NCBI GenBank assembly: GCA_039704465.1 | Contig: JASFAU010000016.1 | Span: 310,001-374,000, forward strand | Direction: 5' to 3' | DNA from: Plasmodiophora brassicae | Taxonomy: Eukaryota; Endomyxa; Phytomyxea; Plasmodiophorida; Plasmodiophoridae | DNA length: 64,000 nt | In this document: positions 52,644 to 63,501 of the stretch, one piece after another | Layout of the letters: every line of letters begins with the position of its first letter | Numbering within the stretch: the first letter of the stretch is position 1 | Notes under the pieces: generated by a model | The model's database searches: none | Seen by the model: the letters and a program-made list of their open reading frames with translations, nothing else | Told to the model about the DNA's origin: nothing | Made by a program: the position numbers and the translations under genes

Positions 52644-55600
52644 TTATCCCATAATTGCGCCGTGTTGTGGGATAAAAACGGGAACCACTGAATCGTTTAA
52701 TTCAAACGAATTTATGGTGCTCACGTCCCAGGTTGGCTTGCTGCGACGCGAGCGACGAACACTATCAGCCGACATCGACCGCGTACGTGATCGGTGATTC
52801 GGCTGCTGGGGATCCTCTCTACGACGCGTGGGCGGGGGAGCTCGATTCGAGTGGCCCTGAACGGATGGGACCTCAGCAGAGTCGCAGCACGGATACGCTT
52901 CCAGCCGAGTGTGAAACAATTCGAAACACGAGCTGCCATTATAGCGCTTCTTCCTGCAAAGCGGAACGTCACAGACAGAGCAGGCCCATGACGTCTTGAA
53001 TCCCAGGCGCCCGAGATGTGGCGTCGTACCATCGTGCACCCGGCTGCAGCACACGAGGCAGGTAAGACGTTTACCGTGTAGACTGGATTGCTGGTGCTTC
53101 AGTCGCTTGTTCATTCGCTTTGCGACCAGCGAAGGGACTTGGTAAAACTTCTCCCGCTTGTTGTACGCGAAAGTGATATCGCCATGCCTGTCGTCATCGC
53201 CGACGCTCTCCCCATCTTCTGCAACTGGTACACCGACGTGAAGGACGTCGACTGACAACTTCGGGATTTCGTCAGAGATAGCCTCCACGAACTCGCCGAA
53301 GCTCACTTGATCCTTTCGGGCACGCCGGTACGCGTGGAACGTTTGGCATGCTTGTTCATTCGTTAGGAAGTCGTTAACCTTGTAAGTGTTGTCAGTCAAG
53401 GGTTGCAATTGCGTTGGATGTCGAATTACCTGACACATGGTGTGCGACTGGTAAGCATTGTAAACGAGAGTCATTACGATCCTGAGCCAGATCGCTTGAA
53501 CGGGGTTCAGCGACGAGTGTCGGGAGTGTAGATTCTTGAGGTATCTGCTGTACACGTCAACGCCGCCCTTGATCCGGTTCCACAGGGCAACCAGTGACGG
53601 CAGGATATGCTTGCCTTTCGGCAGCGGTTGGCCTCTTTCCATCACCACAGCAGTTACTGTACGCCACAGTTGCAACGTCTGACGTACAGTCACGTCATCG
53701 ATCGCGTGTCCGAATTCGTCTTCATCGAACTTTGGAACTGGTTCGTCGCCGTATATCCACATAAGGTATCGTTCGCGTATGAACGACAGACTTGACAAGT
53801 AGCACGCGCGATCTTCCACGTTAATCTGCACGTGCACGACCCTAATGATTCTGGTCGTCGATGAAATGCAGAACAGCCAGTCGTCCAGGCCACCACACGA
53901 CATATCGTGGATAAGCTGACCCCGATAAGATCGATTGGGAACGGCGGTTCGGAACAAGGCAGCGTCAGTAGACACATTGACGCGACAGAAGGCGCCAACA
54001 ACTCGGGATAGTGCTTCGTCGGTTTGCAGGGTGTCTCTAGACGTGCGCGTCTTAAATTCCATTCCAGAAAGAAAGGCTCCTCTTTGGGGACAGTGCAGGA
54101 CAGCCACCAGGTCTGGCGAGAACGCTGCTTCATGTTGCCGACGATGGCACAGAAGACCGTACTGCTTGTGGCATACAACCTTCAGACCACTGCCATGTCT
54201 TTCCACAAACTGGCGAATCCCATGCTCAACGTTGGTTTCGTTCAGGAACCGATCTTCAGGTGGTCTTTCTTCAACGGCGCCATGAACCATGTCGACATTA
54301 GAGCAGCCTCGATTCGACGAAACTGGCCGCAACCACTTCCACCAGTACCATGTTCCATCAGACGTTTAACCAGGTCCTCCTTCTTGCCTCCAAGACGTAA
54401 ACCTTTCGCTCGGCAATGATCTTTAAGGGTGTCGTTCGTCATCGCCCTGAGGTCTTCTTCAGTAAAGGTTCGATCTGCTCGTCCTTCTCCGCGGTCAGCC
54501 TCTGGACGCCCGTACTGGATCGCAAGTAGATCAAGTACCCTCTTCGTTTCGGGGTCGATTTCGAAGTCAGGATCATTTCGGGCCAGTTTCGCGATGAAAC
54601 AATACGAAGCTGCAGAACCGGTGCCAGTTATGCGAAAGTGCCTGAGTAGGAACCAATCGGGAGTACGCTGGGAGATCGTGAGTTGCAGGATGAGCTCGGC
54701 CTCGAACATAGAAAGCAGTGGGTGTGGTGATGGAGCAAGAGGCCGATCACAGCGATTGCAGGACACAAAAGTCCAGGTACCCGGAGCCGCTCGAGGAAGC
54801 GTGGTCTCGCACATGACAACGCGCCCGATCCCGGTGCGGTATGCCAGTAAGTACACTTGCCTCCCGTTGTCATAACGTCGTACTGCCCAATAGGCACAAC
54901 GGCTGCCACTCTCAGAGATAGAAGTTTGCGATTTGCCAGGGACCTGGCCGAACGTAAAAGGCAGCGACCTAGACCTCTTTGTCGTTCCAACAACATCCGA
55001 CCCTTGCGCCAGAGCGGTGCGCCTGGTCTCATCGCCATTGTATCCACGATCACGGGCGATGATATTCGGGATGACCGCATTGGACGCCACAGATGCCCCC
55101 GAAAGTGATCGCGATAATACTTCCATGCAATCCGACACCGTTTCATTCCTGGCAGCCACGTGTCCGCCAAGATAGAGGCCCGATGTGACGGATACCATGC
55201 TGTGGTGCACGACGCCAGCCCTGTGCATGGTCAAGGTTAAGGGGTCGGATCGAATCTCTTGTGAGGACAACATACCCTTTGACCGGATTCTTCTGATACT
55301 GTAACCCGGCCGCATCAACCTGAGCATGCGACGATAATCGGAGATGATCGTCGTCAGCACTGATGATGGACCAATCCGGTACAAATCCGATAGAAGCACA
55401 CAAACGCCTGACGATATCCAGGACGTGAGCGACATCCGGATCATGAGTCAGCGGAGCTTCCCACTCGTCCACGTCACGTTGCTTATGGCGGCCCCCAAGC
55501 GCTTTCAAGATGGCGATATAGCGCTCGTGGCTGGGACAGCCCGCTCGCTTGACGAACTTTGCGCTGGAGAAGTACCTCGATGGTGAGCATTGATAGAATG

Positions 55601-56023
55601 CCAGATCCAGTTCCATGGCAACGAACGCCAGAAGTTCGGGACCGGTGACCTTCAGGCCATCGATGAAACGATTAATGAACGCCAGCATCGGAGAGAGAAC
55701 TTGGGAAGAGAGCCATATCTGAATGTGCTGGAAGGCGGGCACGTTTTGCGAACGAATCCTACCAGGAGTCGCTGAAGAATCCTTTGCATGACCTTCTCCT
55801 GCTCTTTGCGGGCATGTAGTAACAGGAAGCTATCCACGTCGTCAATGCCCAGTGTGCATGCCAGTTCGGATGTGTTGACGGGAGCCCATCCGTTTGGACA
55901 AGCATCGAAATCGACGCTTATAGACCCGTCGACAGCAGCAAGGAAGTTGTCCAGATCAAATTCGCTGTCAGCGTCGCTGCCAGCATCCGACATTTGCAAA
56001 CACCTCGCGCGAGCAATGGCCAC
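52644..56023 (-). CDS. piggyBac-like (PGBD) DDE transposase with embedded SAP domain
   Basis: Four or more exons. N-terminus (56023-55780) is acidic. A 35-bp intron (about 55742-55776) leads to LAFINRFIDGLKVTGPELLA and a segment with paired YFSSAKFVKR-type sequence. The next splice gives NPVKGAGVVHHSMVSV, followed by IIARDRGYNGDETRRTALAQ and DVVGTTKRSRSLPFTF, matching the piggyBac-fold core. An apparent insertion within it carries a SAP DNA-binding motif (TEEDLRAMTNDTLKDHCRAK followed by GLRLGGKKEDLVKRL). The last exon has ALWNRIKGGVDVYSRYLKNL, the 'GGVD' motif bearing the final catalytic Asp, and a C-terminal zinc ribbon (CLVCCSRV..., CSVCDVPLC, CFELFHTR) as in PGBD proteins. All blocks are open, so the element may be autonomous. 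The junction near 54250-54350 is not resolved to the base. Confidence 0.82.
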
Positions 56024-56245
56024 AACTGCACCCTGACCTCCCTGACTGACAGCAGTGGATGGGCGCTATTTCAGGCCCTTACAGCAACCTCCACAACTTC
56101 TGGAATGTTCTCAGGAACTCCATGTCGCTGTCATAGTTGCCTCAGATGGGGACTACATTTTATCCCACTTCGGTTTTGGCAATGGGATAAAACTCACGGC
56201 GCCCGCGGCACCTATTTTTAGTGATTATCCCATTTTAAGGGATAA

Positions 56246-56258
56246 AAAAAAGCCAGGG
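56246..56258 (-). repeat. piggyBac-like right terminal inverted repeat
   Basis: Reverse complement CCCTGGCTTTTTT, directly before the CTAA duplication at 56259-56262. Confidence 0.9.
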
Positions 56259-56399
56259 CTAAACGCGTTGCGTGGGCCACACTGGGCCGCCGCGCAATAA
56301 ACTACGCCGCTACTGTCCTGGACAAGCCGCCGTGTAGTAAAGCGCGCCCTGTACCGTAGCCAGGACAAAGTAGTGTCGGTACCGCGTCGCGGGATATCG

Positions 56400-58285
56400 T
56401 CATTGGCGAATGGTGACGACCGATGGGCGGATGGCGTAGCCGGCGCGCGCGGATCGCCTGATGCGGTCGACGCACTGCAGGTCGGCCTGCAGGTCGAATT
56501 TGCGGAACAGAGCGGCGGCGTCGTCCAGGCGGCCCTGGCGTAACAGCGACAGCCCTGTCGGGTGCGCAGCAGCACCGTTAGACGCCACTCGGTACCATCA
56601 AACGAGAAGTAGTTGTCACCTGCGTCCTTGATGGTGGCTGTCGTGTACTGAATCGTGTTCATTTCGAGGGGTACTAAGGCCAGCAGCTGCTCCACAAGGG
56701 TATCGTCTGCCAGCCCGGTACTCAGACCTTAGCAACGCCGTTGAATGGCAAGCGGCCCGACCAATCAGAGCCGAGTCGGTGATGGCGTCCTTGGACGGCA
56801 ACTTGAGCTTGGCTTTGCACCTTCTGAGGGCGTGACTTGCAATTGTAGAATATCCACGATGTCTCGCCGCCGCGTAGATGGCCTAACCAGGTATTTCATT
56901 GGGGAACAAGCTGCGCAACGATGGAGGTGGTCACTGACCAGAATACCGTCGTCATCTTCAACCATGACGGCATGCTGGAACGCGACGTCTATGCGGTCGT
57001 ACGCGATCAACCTGTTGATGAATCGCTGACACATACGCTTGACTTTCTCGATCAGCCCGGCATCGCCTTTTGATTTGCATATCCGCCAGGTCTCTTTCAG
57101 CAGCACGTCGAGACGCTCTACGTCTCTCGGAATGATTTGTTGGCCTCGAGTTTGGCGGACCAGATGCGCCCGTACCTGTTACTGACAGGCCTTGCACGGT
57201 GACCGTATCGGCGATCACCATCAGCCCATCGACAACGACCCCGACCATCGCCACACGCTCCTCTAGGGACGACGCGTGCGAAAGGACCGTGTTGACTTCG
57301 TCGAGCTGCTGCATTCGGATACGGTCCGCAACGATCGCCAGATCGGTAACAGACCCGAATCTCAGCCCAGTCCCGATTCTAACGATCAAAGCGGGACCCC
57401 GATCGCAGACCACATGAAGGTCCCTGATGCCGCCTGCAGAACGTGCCCAAGTCGCGTGCACGACTCGTGGCCTGTGATACGAAGGTGGATCCCGTGCGGA
57501 CGACGGCGTCCATTCGCAGAACCGACCGGTATCCCAACCAGCTGGACAGCTGCAGGGTAGACGATCCATCAGGGAACTGAAGTCGCTGCAGCGCAACGTC
57601 GGTGATGACGAGGCTCCCGTCCTCGAAGAAGATCACAATGACGGCATTGCTGGGATGGAACGATGCGAACACGGGCGACGACGATGTTTCGCGGGAGAAG
57701 TTGACCGTCTTTCGATGCAGGATCTGGTCTCCGATCTCAACAATGGCTACCATTCCGTGTTCGCCAAGAAGGATGATGCGGCGCCGGTCTTCATCCCCGC
57801 AGGCGAAGATAATCCTTCGCTGGACTGTCAGACTTAACGAACGTGATGGGCTCCTTTCGATCCCGTTGGGGCCGTCGTGCGCTGGATACGTTGCCACACG
57901 GACGACGACTGGGTCCTGCTGGACCTCCTGCGACACGACTATCAGGTCGCGGCCGTTCCCGCTCCATGTGCAGGTCACAAGCGTGACGGTGTGGTCCAGC
58001 GTCAGCTCCGAATGCACCGTCAAGCTCATTCCTCCGGATCGCAGCGATGCCTTGCCTCGGATCGACGTCTGTAACTGATGGAGTCATTTCCTGTGGACTC
58101 CAGGTGAGACGCATCAGGAGTACCCTTCTGGCCGGGTTGTCGGGCCCCGATCCGGCAACGACCGATACGATTCCGATTCGCCTGGCGTACCCGATGCAAA
58201 GTAGTCCCCGCGAACGGTCGAAACCCATCATCCGTGGTCGTACATCGAAACTGTCGATCCAGGCATGGGCAGTACTGGCTGCCAT
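56400..58285 (-). CDS. Fritz/WDPCP-like WD-repeat protein (ciliary CPLANE candidate)
   Basis: Multi-exon. N-terminal propeller strands: MMGFDRSRGLLCIGYARRIG, then after a 60-bp intron (about 58061-58120) SLRSGGMSLTVHSELTLDHT, VTCTWSGNGRDLIVV, RRIIFACGDEDRRRIILLGE and VIVIFFEDGSLVITDV. Then ALIVRIGTG leads to a helical part with RMQQLDEVNTVLSHASSLEE, DVERLDVLLKETWRICKSKG, RMCQRFINRLIAYDRIDVAF and, in the last exon, LSLLRQGRLDDAAALFRKF. A propeller followed by 'eeAv.vL' helices and '..LL.YqR.e.AF.lA' is the pattern I recall for Fritz/WDPCP, a ciliogenesis effector with Inturned and Fuzzy. Other IFT-type WD/TPR proteins remain possible. Several short introns (30-60 bp) near 56555-57000 are placed only roughly. 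Confidence 0.5.
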
Positions 58286-58318
58286 CAGGTTTGTGGCCGG
58301 CTCCTGTGATGTTACAAA

Positions 58319-58852
58319 TCAACGGTAGCTCAAGGTGTCACGAGGAGTGCTTACAGAAGAGGGTTTCGATGTTGGGACGCTGACCGCCAGTATCTTCGGT
58401 GGGGTCTCCATGCCCAGGAACAGGACGTTGCCGACCATGATGGCGCAGGACACAATAGCGTGTCCGACGACGCCGGCCACCGACTCGTCGATGATGCACC
58501 GGCGGATGGTGTCAACACCATCGACGAAGAATGAGACAACGGCGCCGGTGCATAAGATCACGCGTGTAACGGACGCCATGTTGTCTGATGCGGCGCCGAT
58601 GCCGACTGGCATCGATTTCGCCATACACGATGTCGCATCAGCAACGTGGTGGCGTAAGCGGTTCGTCCAGGAGTCAGGTAGGAACAACGTGCGGCCCTGC
58701 AGGCGCCTGTGCGCGTCTTCGTATCGAGTCGTGTCGGCCAGTTCGCCTTCGGACGACGCCGGCGGGTTCAGGTACAGGGAGCATGGCTCCTGTAATTGGT
58801 CTCGATCACGCGCGTCCTGGCTGACGAAAAGCAGGACCTTCGCCTGCAGCAT
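58319..58852 (-). CDS. Uncharacterised membrane protein
   Basis: 177 residues from the ATG at 58852; the frame is open further upstream to 59200 but that part looks non-coding. A polar N-terminal half (YLNPPASSEGELADTTRYED, DSWTNRLRHHVADATSCMAK) precedes two hydrophobic segments (SVTRVILCTGAVVSFFVDGV and VGHAIVSCAIMVGNVLFLGM). I recognise no family. It lies 34 bp upstream of the Fritz-like start on the same strand, so it could be a 5' exon group of that gene or a separate small gene. Confidence 0.45.
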   Translation of the reverse strand: MLQAKVLLFVSQDARDRDQLQEPCSLYLNPPASSEGELADTTRYEDAHRRLQGRTLFLPDSWTNRLRHHVADATSCMAKSMPVGIGAASDNMASVTRVILCTGAVVSFFVDGVDTIRRCIIDESVAGVVGHAIVSCAIMVGNVLFLGMETPPKILAVSVPTSKPSSVSTPRDTLSYR

Positions 58853-59389
58853 TCCCTTTCGTGCACTGTGACAGGATGATACAGGAGAGTGATGCACGTG
58901 TAGGCGAAACGGCAACAGTACTGGAGTGAAACTGAAGCGGCGTACCGAAACAAGTCGAACACTGTATTGGGTTGGGATTGACTGACCGGAGTGTGCTGGG
59001 TACAAGCCAGCACCACACGGGGCATAATGTGGATAGAACGGCCTGGCTGGCGATGTCGCCGTCACTGTACAAAGGCGGCTACCGTACTGTGGGGCAGTGC
59101 TAGGGTCAGATCCGCCGGCTTCGACAACGAGAGACAGATGGCCGATCGTCGTGGTGATTAGTCCAGATTCGCTGGTTTGGGCGCAGGCAAGATTGGACAT
59201 GAACTTCGCGACTAGCTTTGCGAGTCCTCCACCCCAACACGAGGATATATCTTGGCCGATTACCCTTTACCGACCTGGCGGTGAACAGTTTGCTATTCAT
59301 TTGTCGTATTTGGCACTTGCAACTTGAGCGATGACATTCATGGACCTGGTCGGTAAGACATCCTGTTCCCGGGACCCTTCCACGTAAAT
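58853..59389. other. Intergenic, no gene seen
   Basis: About 540 bp. Short frames on both strands (for example 59097-59327, +) are unremarkable. Confidence 0.4.
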
Positions 59390-59441
59390 ATCGCCACGTG
59401 TATTTGAATGGGTACGAGCAATAGAATTTGATCATGGCTGG

Positions 59442-61283
59442 TTAAACGCGGTCAATTTCGCCGGCATAAATGTCGTCCACATCAGTTGACGCGCCGGTGT
59501 CCAACGGCGCCAGAGTCTGTTCGCGATTCTTCAGCCTGCGATAGTAGGCCAGAGCTAGAGCGCTAGCGACGACAACAGCCACGACCCCCATCAGAGACGC
59601 GAGCACGACCAGGCCAGTACTGGGCGACTTGCCGGAGAGTGGAGGCTTGGTGTCCTTGGCAGGAGGGACGCTCTTCTTCATTGGCGTCTTGTTGAAGAGC
59701 GACTTGCCGGAGAGTGGAGGCTTGGTGTTCTTGGCAGAAGGGACGCTCTTCTTCATTGGCGTCTTGTTGAAGAGCGATCCAGCCGTAAGAGCCATGATGC
59801 CGACCGCAGCGCCAAGTACCCCTCCCATTTTCATATTACGCGAAACAGCCGGGCCCGCTGCTGTGGCCGTCGGGACAGGTGACGCTTTCTTGGAAGATGT
59901 CGCAAGCAGCGCCGGCAAGGTTTTGTATGCTGCCGCAGCGAGGCTTATCGCTGCAAGAGGCGCAAGGGAGCGAATGGGGACGTCACGTGGACCATTCGTG
60001 CCGGCGGCTGCGCCACCAGGTCCTGATTGCACAGGCTTGGAAGCTGTCTCGTCTTTTGTCGTTTGGGTACTCTCCTGACTGATGGTAGTCTCCGTGTCTG
60101 GACTCTCCTGAGTGATGGGCGCGCCCGTCACCTGACTGATGGGAACGCCCGTCTCCTGATTGATGGGCACACCCGTCATGTCCTGACTGATGGTCCTCTC
60201 GCCGTCCAACGGATCAGTATGAGCGTCAGAGAATATCTCCGGCTCGGCCGTCTCCGTGTCTGGACTCTCCTGAGTGATGGGCGCGCCCGTCACCTGATTG
60301 ATGGGCACGCCCGTCTCCTGACTGATGGGCACGTCCGTTGCATGACTGATGGGCACGCCCGTCGCCTTGGTCTCCATGTCCTGACTGATGGTACTATGGC
60401 CGTCCAACGGATCAGTATGAGCGTCAGAGAATATCTCCGGCTCGGCCGTCTCCGTGTCTGGACTTTCCTGAGTGATGGGCGCGCCCGTCACCTGTTTGAT
60501 GGGCACGCCCGTCTCCTGACTGATGGGCACGTCCGTTGCATGACTGATGGGCACGCCCGTCTCCTTGGTCTCCATGTCCTGACTGATGGTACTCTCGCTG
60601 TCCAACGGATCAGTATGAGCGTCAGAGAATATCTCCGGCTCGGCCGTCTCCGTGTCTGGACTCTCCTGAGTGATGGGCGCGCCCGTCACCTGATTGTCCT
60701 GACTGATGGTACTCTCGCCGTCCAACGGATCAGTATGGGCGTCAGGGAATATCTCCGGCTCGGCCGTCTCCATGTCTCGATTCTTCTGACTGATGGGCAC
60801 ACCCGTCTCCTGACTGATGGAACTTTCGTCACCGGACGCACCAGTAATGCTCAGGGACTCAGGGGAAGAACCAGAGAACTTAAACATTCCACTGATCCGG
60901 CGCAACCATCCGGGGCCGCCGTTGACGGCGCGCTCATGGTCAACTTCAGATATCGTCGGCTGGTTAGCGCCGGTATCATCCGTCTGCGGAATCGTTTCGA
61001 AGCCCTCTGTGATTTCAATGTCCGGGGAAGTTTCCGTGGGAAGGCTCCCAGGCCGGATAGGTGGTCTGCTGTCGAGGAACGAGGCCTCCACGAAGTTGCC
61101 GTTGCCGCTCTGCAAAGGTTCGTCAATCTGGCTGGCTTGGGTATCGCCTTCCTTCTGGCCACCGTCGGTCGCAGGTGTCGCCACGCGCTCATTGCCATCA
61201 ACATGTGCTGATGCAAGTACAAATGACAGGGGCACAACCAGCGCCAGGATCAGAGCCGCCCTCGTCATCACGTTGCTGTTCAC
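59442..61283 (-). CDS. Repeat-rich type I membrane protein (paralogue A)
   Basis: 613 residues. Signal peptide at the start (ALILALVVPLSFVLASAHVD), a polar Thr/Ser/Glu-rich ectodomain, a membrane helix near residues 558-585 (LASLMGVVAVVVASALALAY) and a short acidic cytoplasmic end (STDVDDIYAGEIDRV). Residues about 150-408 are tandem repeats built from an eight-residue unit, xTGVPIxQ, and a longer unit, PDTETAEPEIFSDAHTDPLD, repeated about four times. A 26-residue unit containing LFNKTPMKKSVP is duplicated just before the membrane helix. A second hydrophobic patch lies near 425-445. This is a mucin-like or adhesin-like layout with no enzymatic motif. It is paralogous to the gene at 61899-63501, sharing signal peptide, pre-membrane region, helix and tail almost exactly. 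Confidence 0.8.
   Translation of the reverse strand: MNSNVMTRAALILALVVPLSFVLASAHVDGNERVATPATDGGQKEGDTQASQIDEPLQSGNGNFVEASFLDSRPPIRPGSLPTETSPDIEITEGFETIPQTDDTGANQPTISEVDHERAVNGGPGWLRRISGMFKFSGSSPESLSITGASGDESSISQETGVPISQKNRDMETAEPEIFPDAHTDPLDGESTISQDNQVTGAPITQESPDTETAEPEIFSDAHTDPLDSESTISQDMETKETGVPISHATDVPISQETGVPIKQVTGAPITQESPDTETAEPEIFSDAHTDPLDGHSTISQDMETKATGVPISHATDVPISQETGVPINQVTGAPITQESPDTETAEPEIFSDAHTDPLDGERTISQDMTGVPINQETGVPISQVTGAPITQESPDTETTISQESTQTTKDETASKPVQSGPGGAAAGTNGPRDVPIRSLAPLAAISLAAAAYKTLPALLATSSKKASPVPTATAAGPAVSRNMKMGGVLGAAVGIMALTAGSLFNKTPMKKSVPSAKNTKPPLSGKSLFNKTPMKKSVPPAKDTKPPLSGKSPSTGLVVLASLMGVVAVVVASALALAYYRRLKNREQTLAPLDTGASTDVDDIYAGEIDRV
60060..60835. repeat. Coding tandem repeats in paralogue A
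   Basis: On the plus strand the words ctgactgatgggcacgcccg and gtccaacggatcagtatgag recur. The long unit (roughly 150-200 bp with variable numbers of the 24-bp subunit) occurs about four times. The frame is kept because subunits are multiples of three. Copy number is likely variable between strains. Confidence 0.9.
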
Positions 61284-61419
61284 AAACCGGTTTCAAACAG
61301 ACCGCTCGCTACACGTGCTACCCGAAGTTCACGGAAGCCTTTTCGAAATGGCGACGGAATTCGTCGTCTGACCCGTTTTCATTCGATGCGCGCAGCTATA
61401 TTTAGGAATGATACGTCGT

Positions 61420-61640
61420 AGTCAGTGGAATGATGTATCGGTATGCCACAGGAATTCTAAATTTAGGCGAATTCAGTAGGTAGGTAGTCAGTGGACGATG
61501 TGTCTATGTCGGAGGGATTCTTAATTTAGACCACCTCAGTCAGTGGATGATGTGTCTATGTCGGAGGGATTCTTAATTTAGACCACCTCAGTCAGTGGAT
61601 GATCATGTGTCTATGTCGGAGGGATTCTTAATTTAGGGTT
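61420..61640. repeat. Upstream tandem repeats of a roughly 55-60-bp unit
   Basis: Three to four copies of a unit containing agtcagtggatgatgtgtct, then atgtcggagggattcttaat and ttaga, lie upstream of paralogue A (start 61283, minus strand). A single related copy occurs at 63695-63738 upstream of paralogue B (start 63501). Nearer each start is a shared ctatatttagga word (about 61397-61409 and 63613-63625). These may be promoter or 5' UTR elements carried along in the gene duplication. Confidence 0.85.
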
Positions 61641-61898
61641 GCGCGCTACAACTACGTAGGCTGCGTTTACCATAATCCCCATCGAGCTTTACCTCAGCGA
61701 AGCTGCTCTCGTGCCCTAGTTGGGCGGTCCGATCTACACGATCTCGCGTTCAGTTTTCTATTCTACTGTCGCATTGGGCCTCTGCAACATGGACCTGTTC
61801 TGTAGAAAACCATGACCTGGGCCCTGGCAAAAGTGTCGACACGTGTATTTGAATGGGTATAAAACGATGACAATATCATCGTGTCATAAAGCGGTAGG

Positions 61899-63501
61899 TC
61901 AAACGCGGTCAATTTCGCCGGCATAAATGTCGTCCACGTCGGTTGACGTGCCGGCGTTCAACGACGCCAGAGTCTGCTTCCGATTCTTCAACTTGCGATG
62001 ATAGGCCAGAGCTAGAGCGCTAGCGACGGCAACGACCACGAATCCCATCAGAGACGCGAGCACGATCAGGCCAGTACTGGAGGACTTGCCGGAGAGTGGA
62101 GGCTTGGTGTTCTGGGCAGGATGGACGTTCTTCTTCATTGGCGACTTGTTGAATAGCGTTCCTGCCTTCAGAGCCATGATGCCGACAGCAGCGCCCAGTA
62201 CCCCGCCCATTTTCACATTACGCGATAGAGCCGGGCCCGCTGCTGCGGACATCGGGACAGGCGACGATTCCTTGGAAGATGTTGCAAGCACCGCCGGCAA
62301 CGTTTTGTATGCTGCCGCAGCGAGGCTTATCGCTGCAAGAGGCGCAAGGGAGCGAATGGGGATCTTACGTGGGCGGCTCGTGCCGGTTGCTGTATCACCT
62401 GCAGGTACTGGTTGCACCGGCTTGGAAGGTGTCTTGCCAGTGCTACGCTCAACCCGTGCCTTTTGTGGGGATCGTGGTGGGAATAGGCGGCTCGCTGTTG
62501 ATCTCCGTTTGTCCCGGCAAGGTCGGCACCGACGTACTGGTTTCGGCCGCTGCGCCTCCCAAGACGTCACTTTTGACCTGACGTCGCGCCTTGTCAGGGA
62601 GACTCGGCTGATCAGGTGGCGCAGCTCCAGAGTCTTGACCGTCAGGGTCATCTCCCAGTGAGCGGTTGATTTGATCGTCGTTGTGCATCAGATCGTTGGA
62701 GACGTCATCTGACGTTGACTGGGCATTCTGCTCGTGCTCGTCGTTGCGCTTTTCCATTGGTTGGTTCGTCATCGCAGAGATGTGTCCCTCAGTACTGCCG
62801 CTGTCCGAAGGGTCTTTGTGGACGCCGATCCCATTCTGTGTCTGGACGCCCATATTAATATGGTACCTGTCGGCCGTCGCCGTGTCTGAACTCACCTCGT
62901 CGTCCTCCGACGCAACTGCAGTAACGTCCGGGTTCGCAGGATCATCAGGCGTATCTGAGGATCCCTGTAGGTACGTTCTGAGGTTTTTGACGGTATTGAA
63001 AACCGACTCTTCTGCATTCTCGACTAGACTCTCGCCCAACTTTTCGACCGCTTTTCGTCTAACTGAGCGGATGGCGCTTCTCCCGAGGGCGTCCGCCTTT
63101 TCCATGACGATGCCCGCCGCGGGGGCGATAAGTCTGGCTATTACACCTGAGGGTTTGTCTTCGAGGCCGCCGTTGACGCCTTCATCGTCCCCTTCAGGTA
63201 CCTGTTGGCGCTGGTTAGCGCTGGTATCATTCGTCTGCGGAAGCATTTCGATTACCGTTTCGGTTTCAATGACGTCCGACAGCTTGTCGCCAAAGTTGGA
63301 ATTCGCCGTTTCCTTTGGAAAGCTCCCTGGCATAGGAGTTATGCTGTCGCCGAATGAGGTTCCCTGGCTGCCTTGGGGTGCGCCGTCCTTCTGACCACCG
63401 TCGGTCCCAGGTGTCGCCGGGCGCTCACCGTCATCAACTTGTGCTGCCAGTACACTTGACAGGGGCACAATCAAAGCCAGAAAAAGTGCTCTCGCCATCA
63501 T
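61899..63501 (-). CDS. Repeat-poor type I membrane protein (paralogue B)
   Basis: Signal peptide (ALFLALIVPLSSVLAAQVDD), then an ectodomain sharing the start and the QTNDTSANQ region with paralogue A but lacking its tandem repeats; instead it has a helical stretch (LGRSAIRSVRRKAVEKLGES) and a polar region. The C-terminal third (PIRSLAPLAAISLAAAAYKT through LASLMGFVVVAVASALALAY to the tail DVDDIYAGEIDRV) is nearly identical to A. The N- and C-terminal parts lie in different frames. A 70-bp GT-AG intron at 62460-62529 would join STS to ARVERSTGK in frame, but a single-base frameshift cannot be excluded. The 3' flank also matches A's, so the whole locus was duplicated in tandem. Confidence 0.72.

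Larger units (their letters stand above)
52433..56258. mobile_element. Complete piggyBac-like DNA transposon with CTAA target duplication
   Basis: Left end reads CCCTGGCTTTTTTGCATA from 52433; the right end, reverse complemented, reads CCCTGGCTTTTTTTTATC ending at 56258. Thirteen terminal bases match perfectly and are flanked on both sides by CTAA (52429-52432 and 56259-56262), a TTAA-like target duplication. Subterminal GGGATAAAA words occur in both orientations near both ends (about 52454-52462, 52643-52679, 56158-56191 and 56225-56248). The 3826-bp element holds a single minus-strand transposase gene. The ends look intact and the target duplication is perfect, so insertion is probably recent. 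It sits between two genes without breaking either. Confidence 0.9.

Noticed and set aside
60027..61211. 394-residue plus-strand ORF opposite paralogue A
   Set aside because: Antisense shadow of a low-complexity repeat region. The minus-strand frame has the signal peptide, membrane helix and paralogue support.
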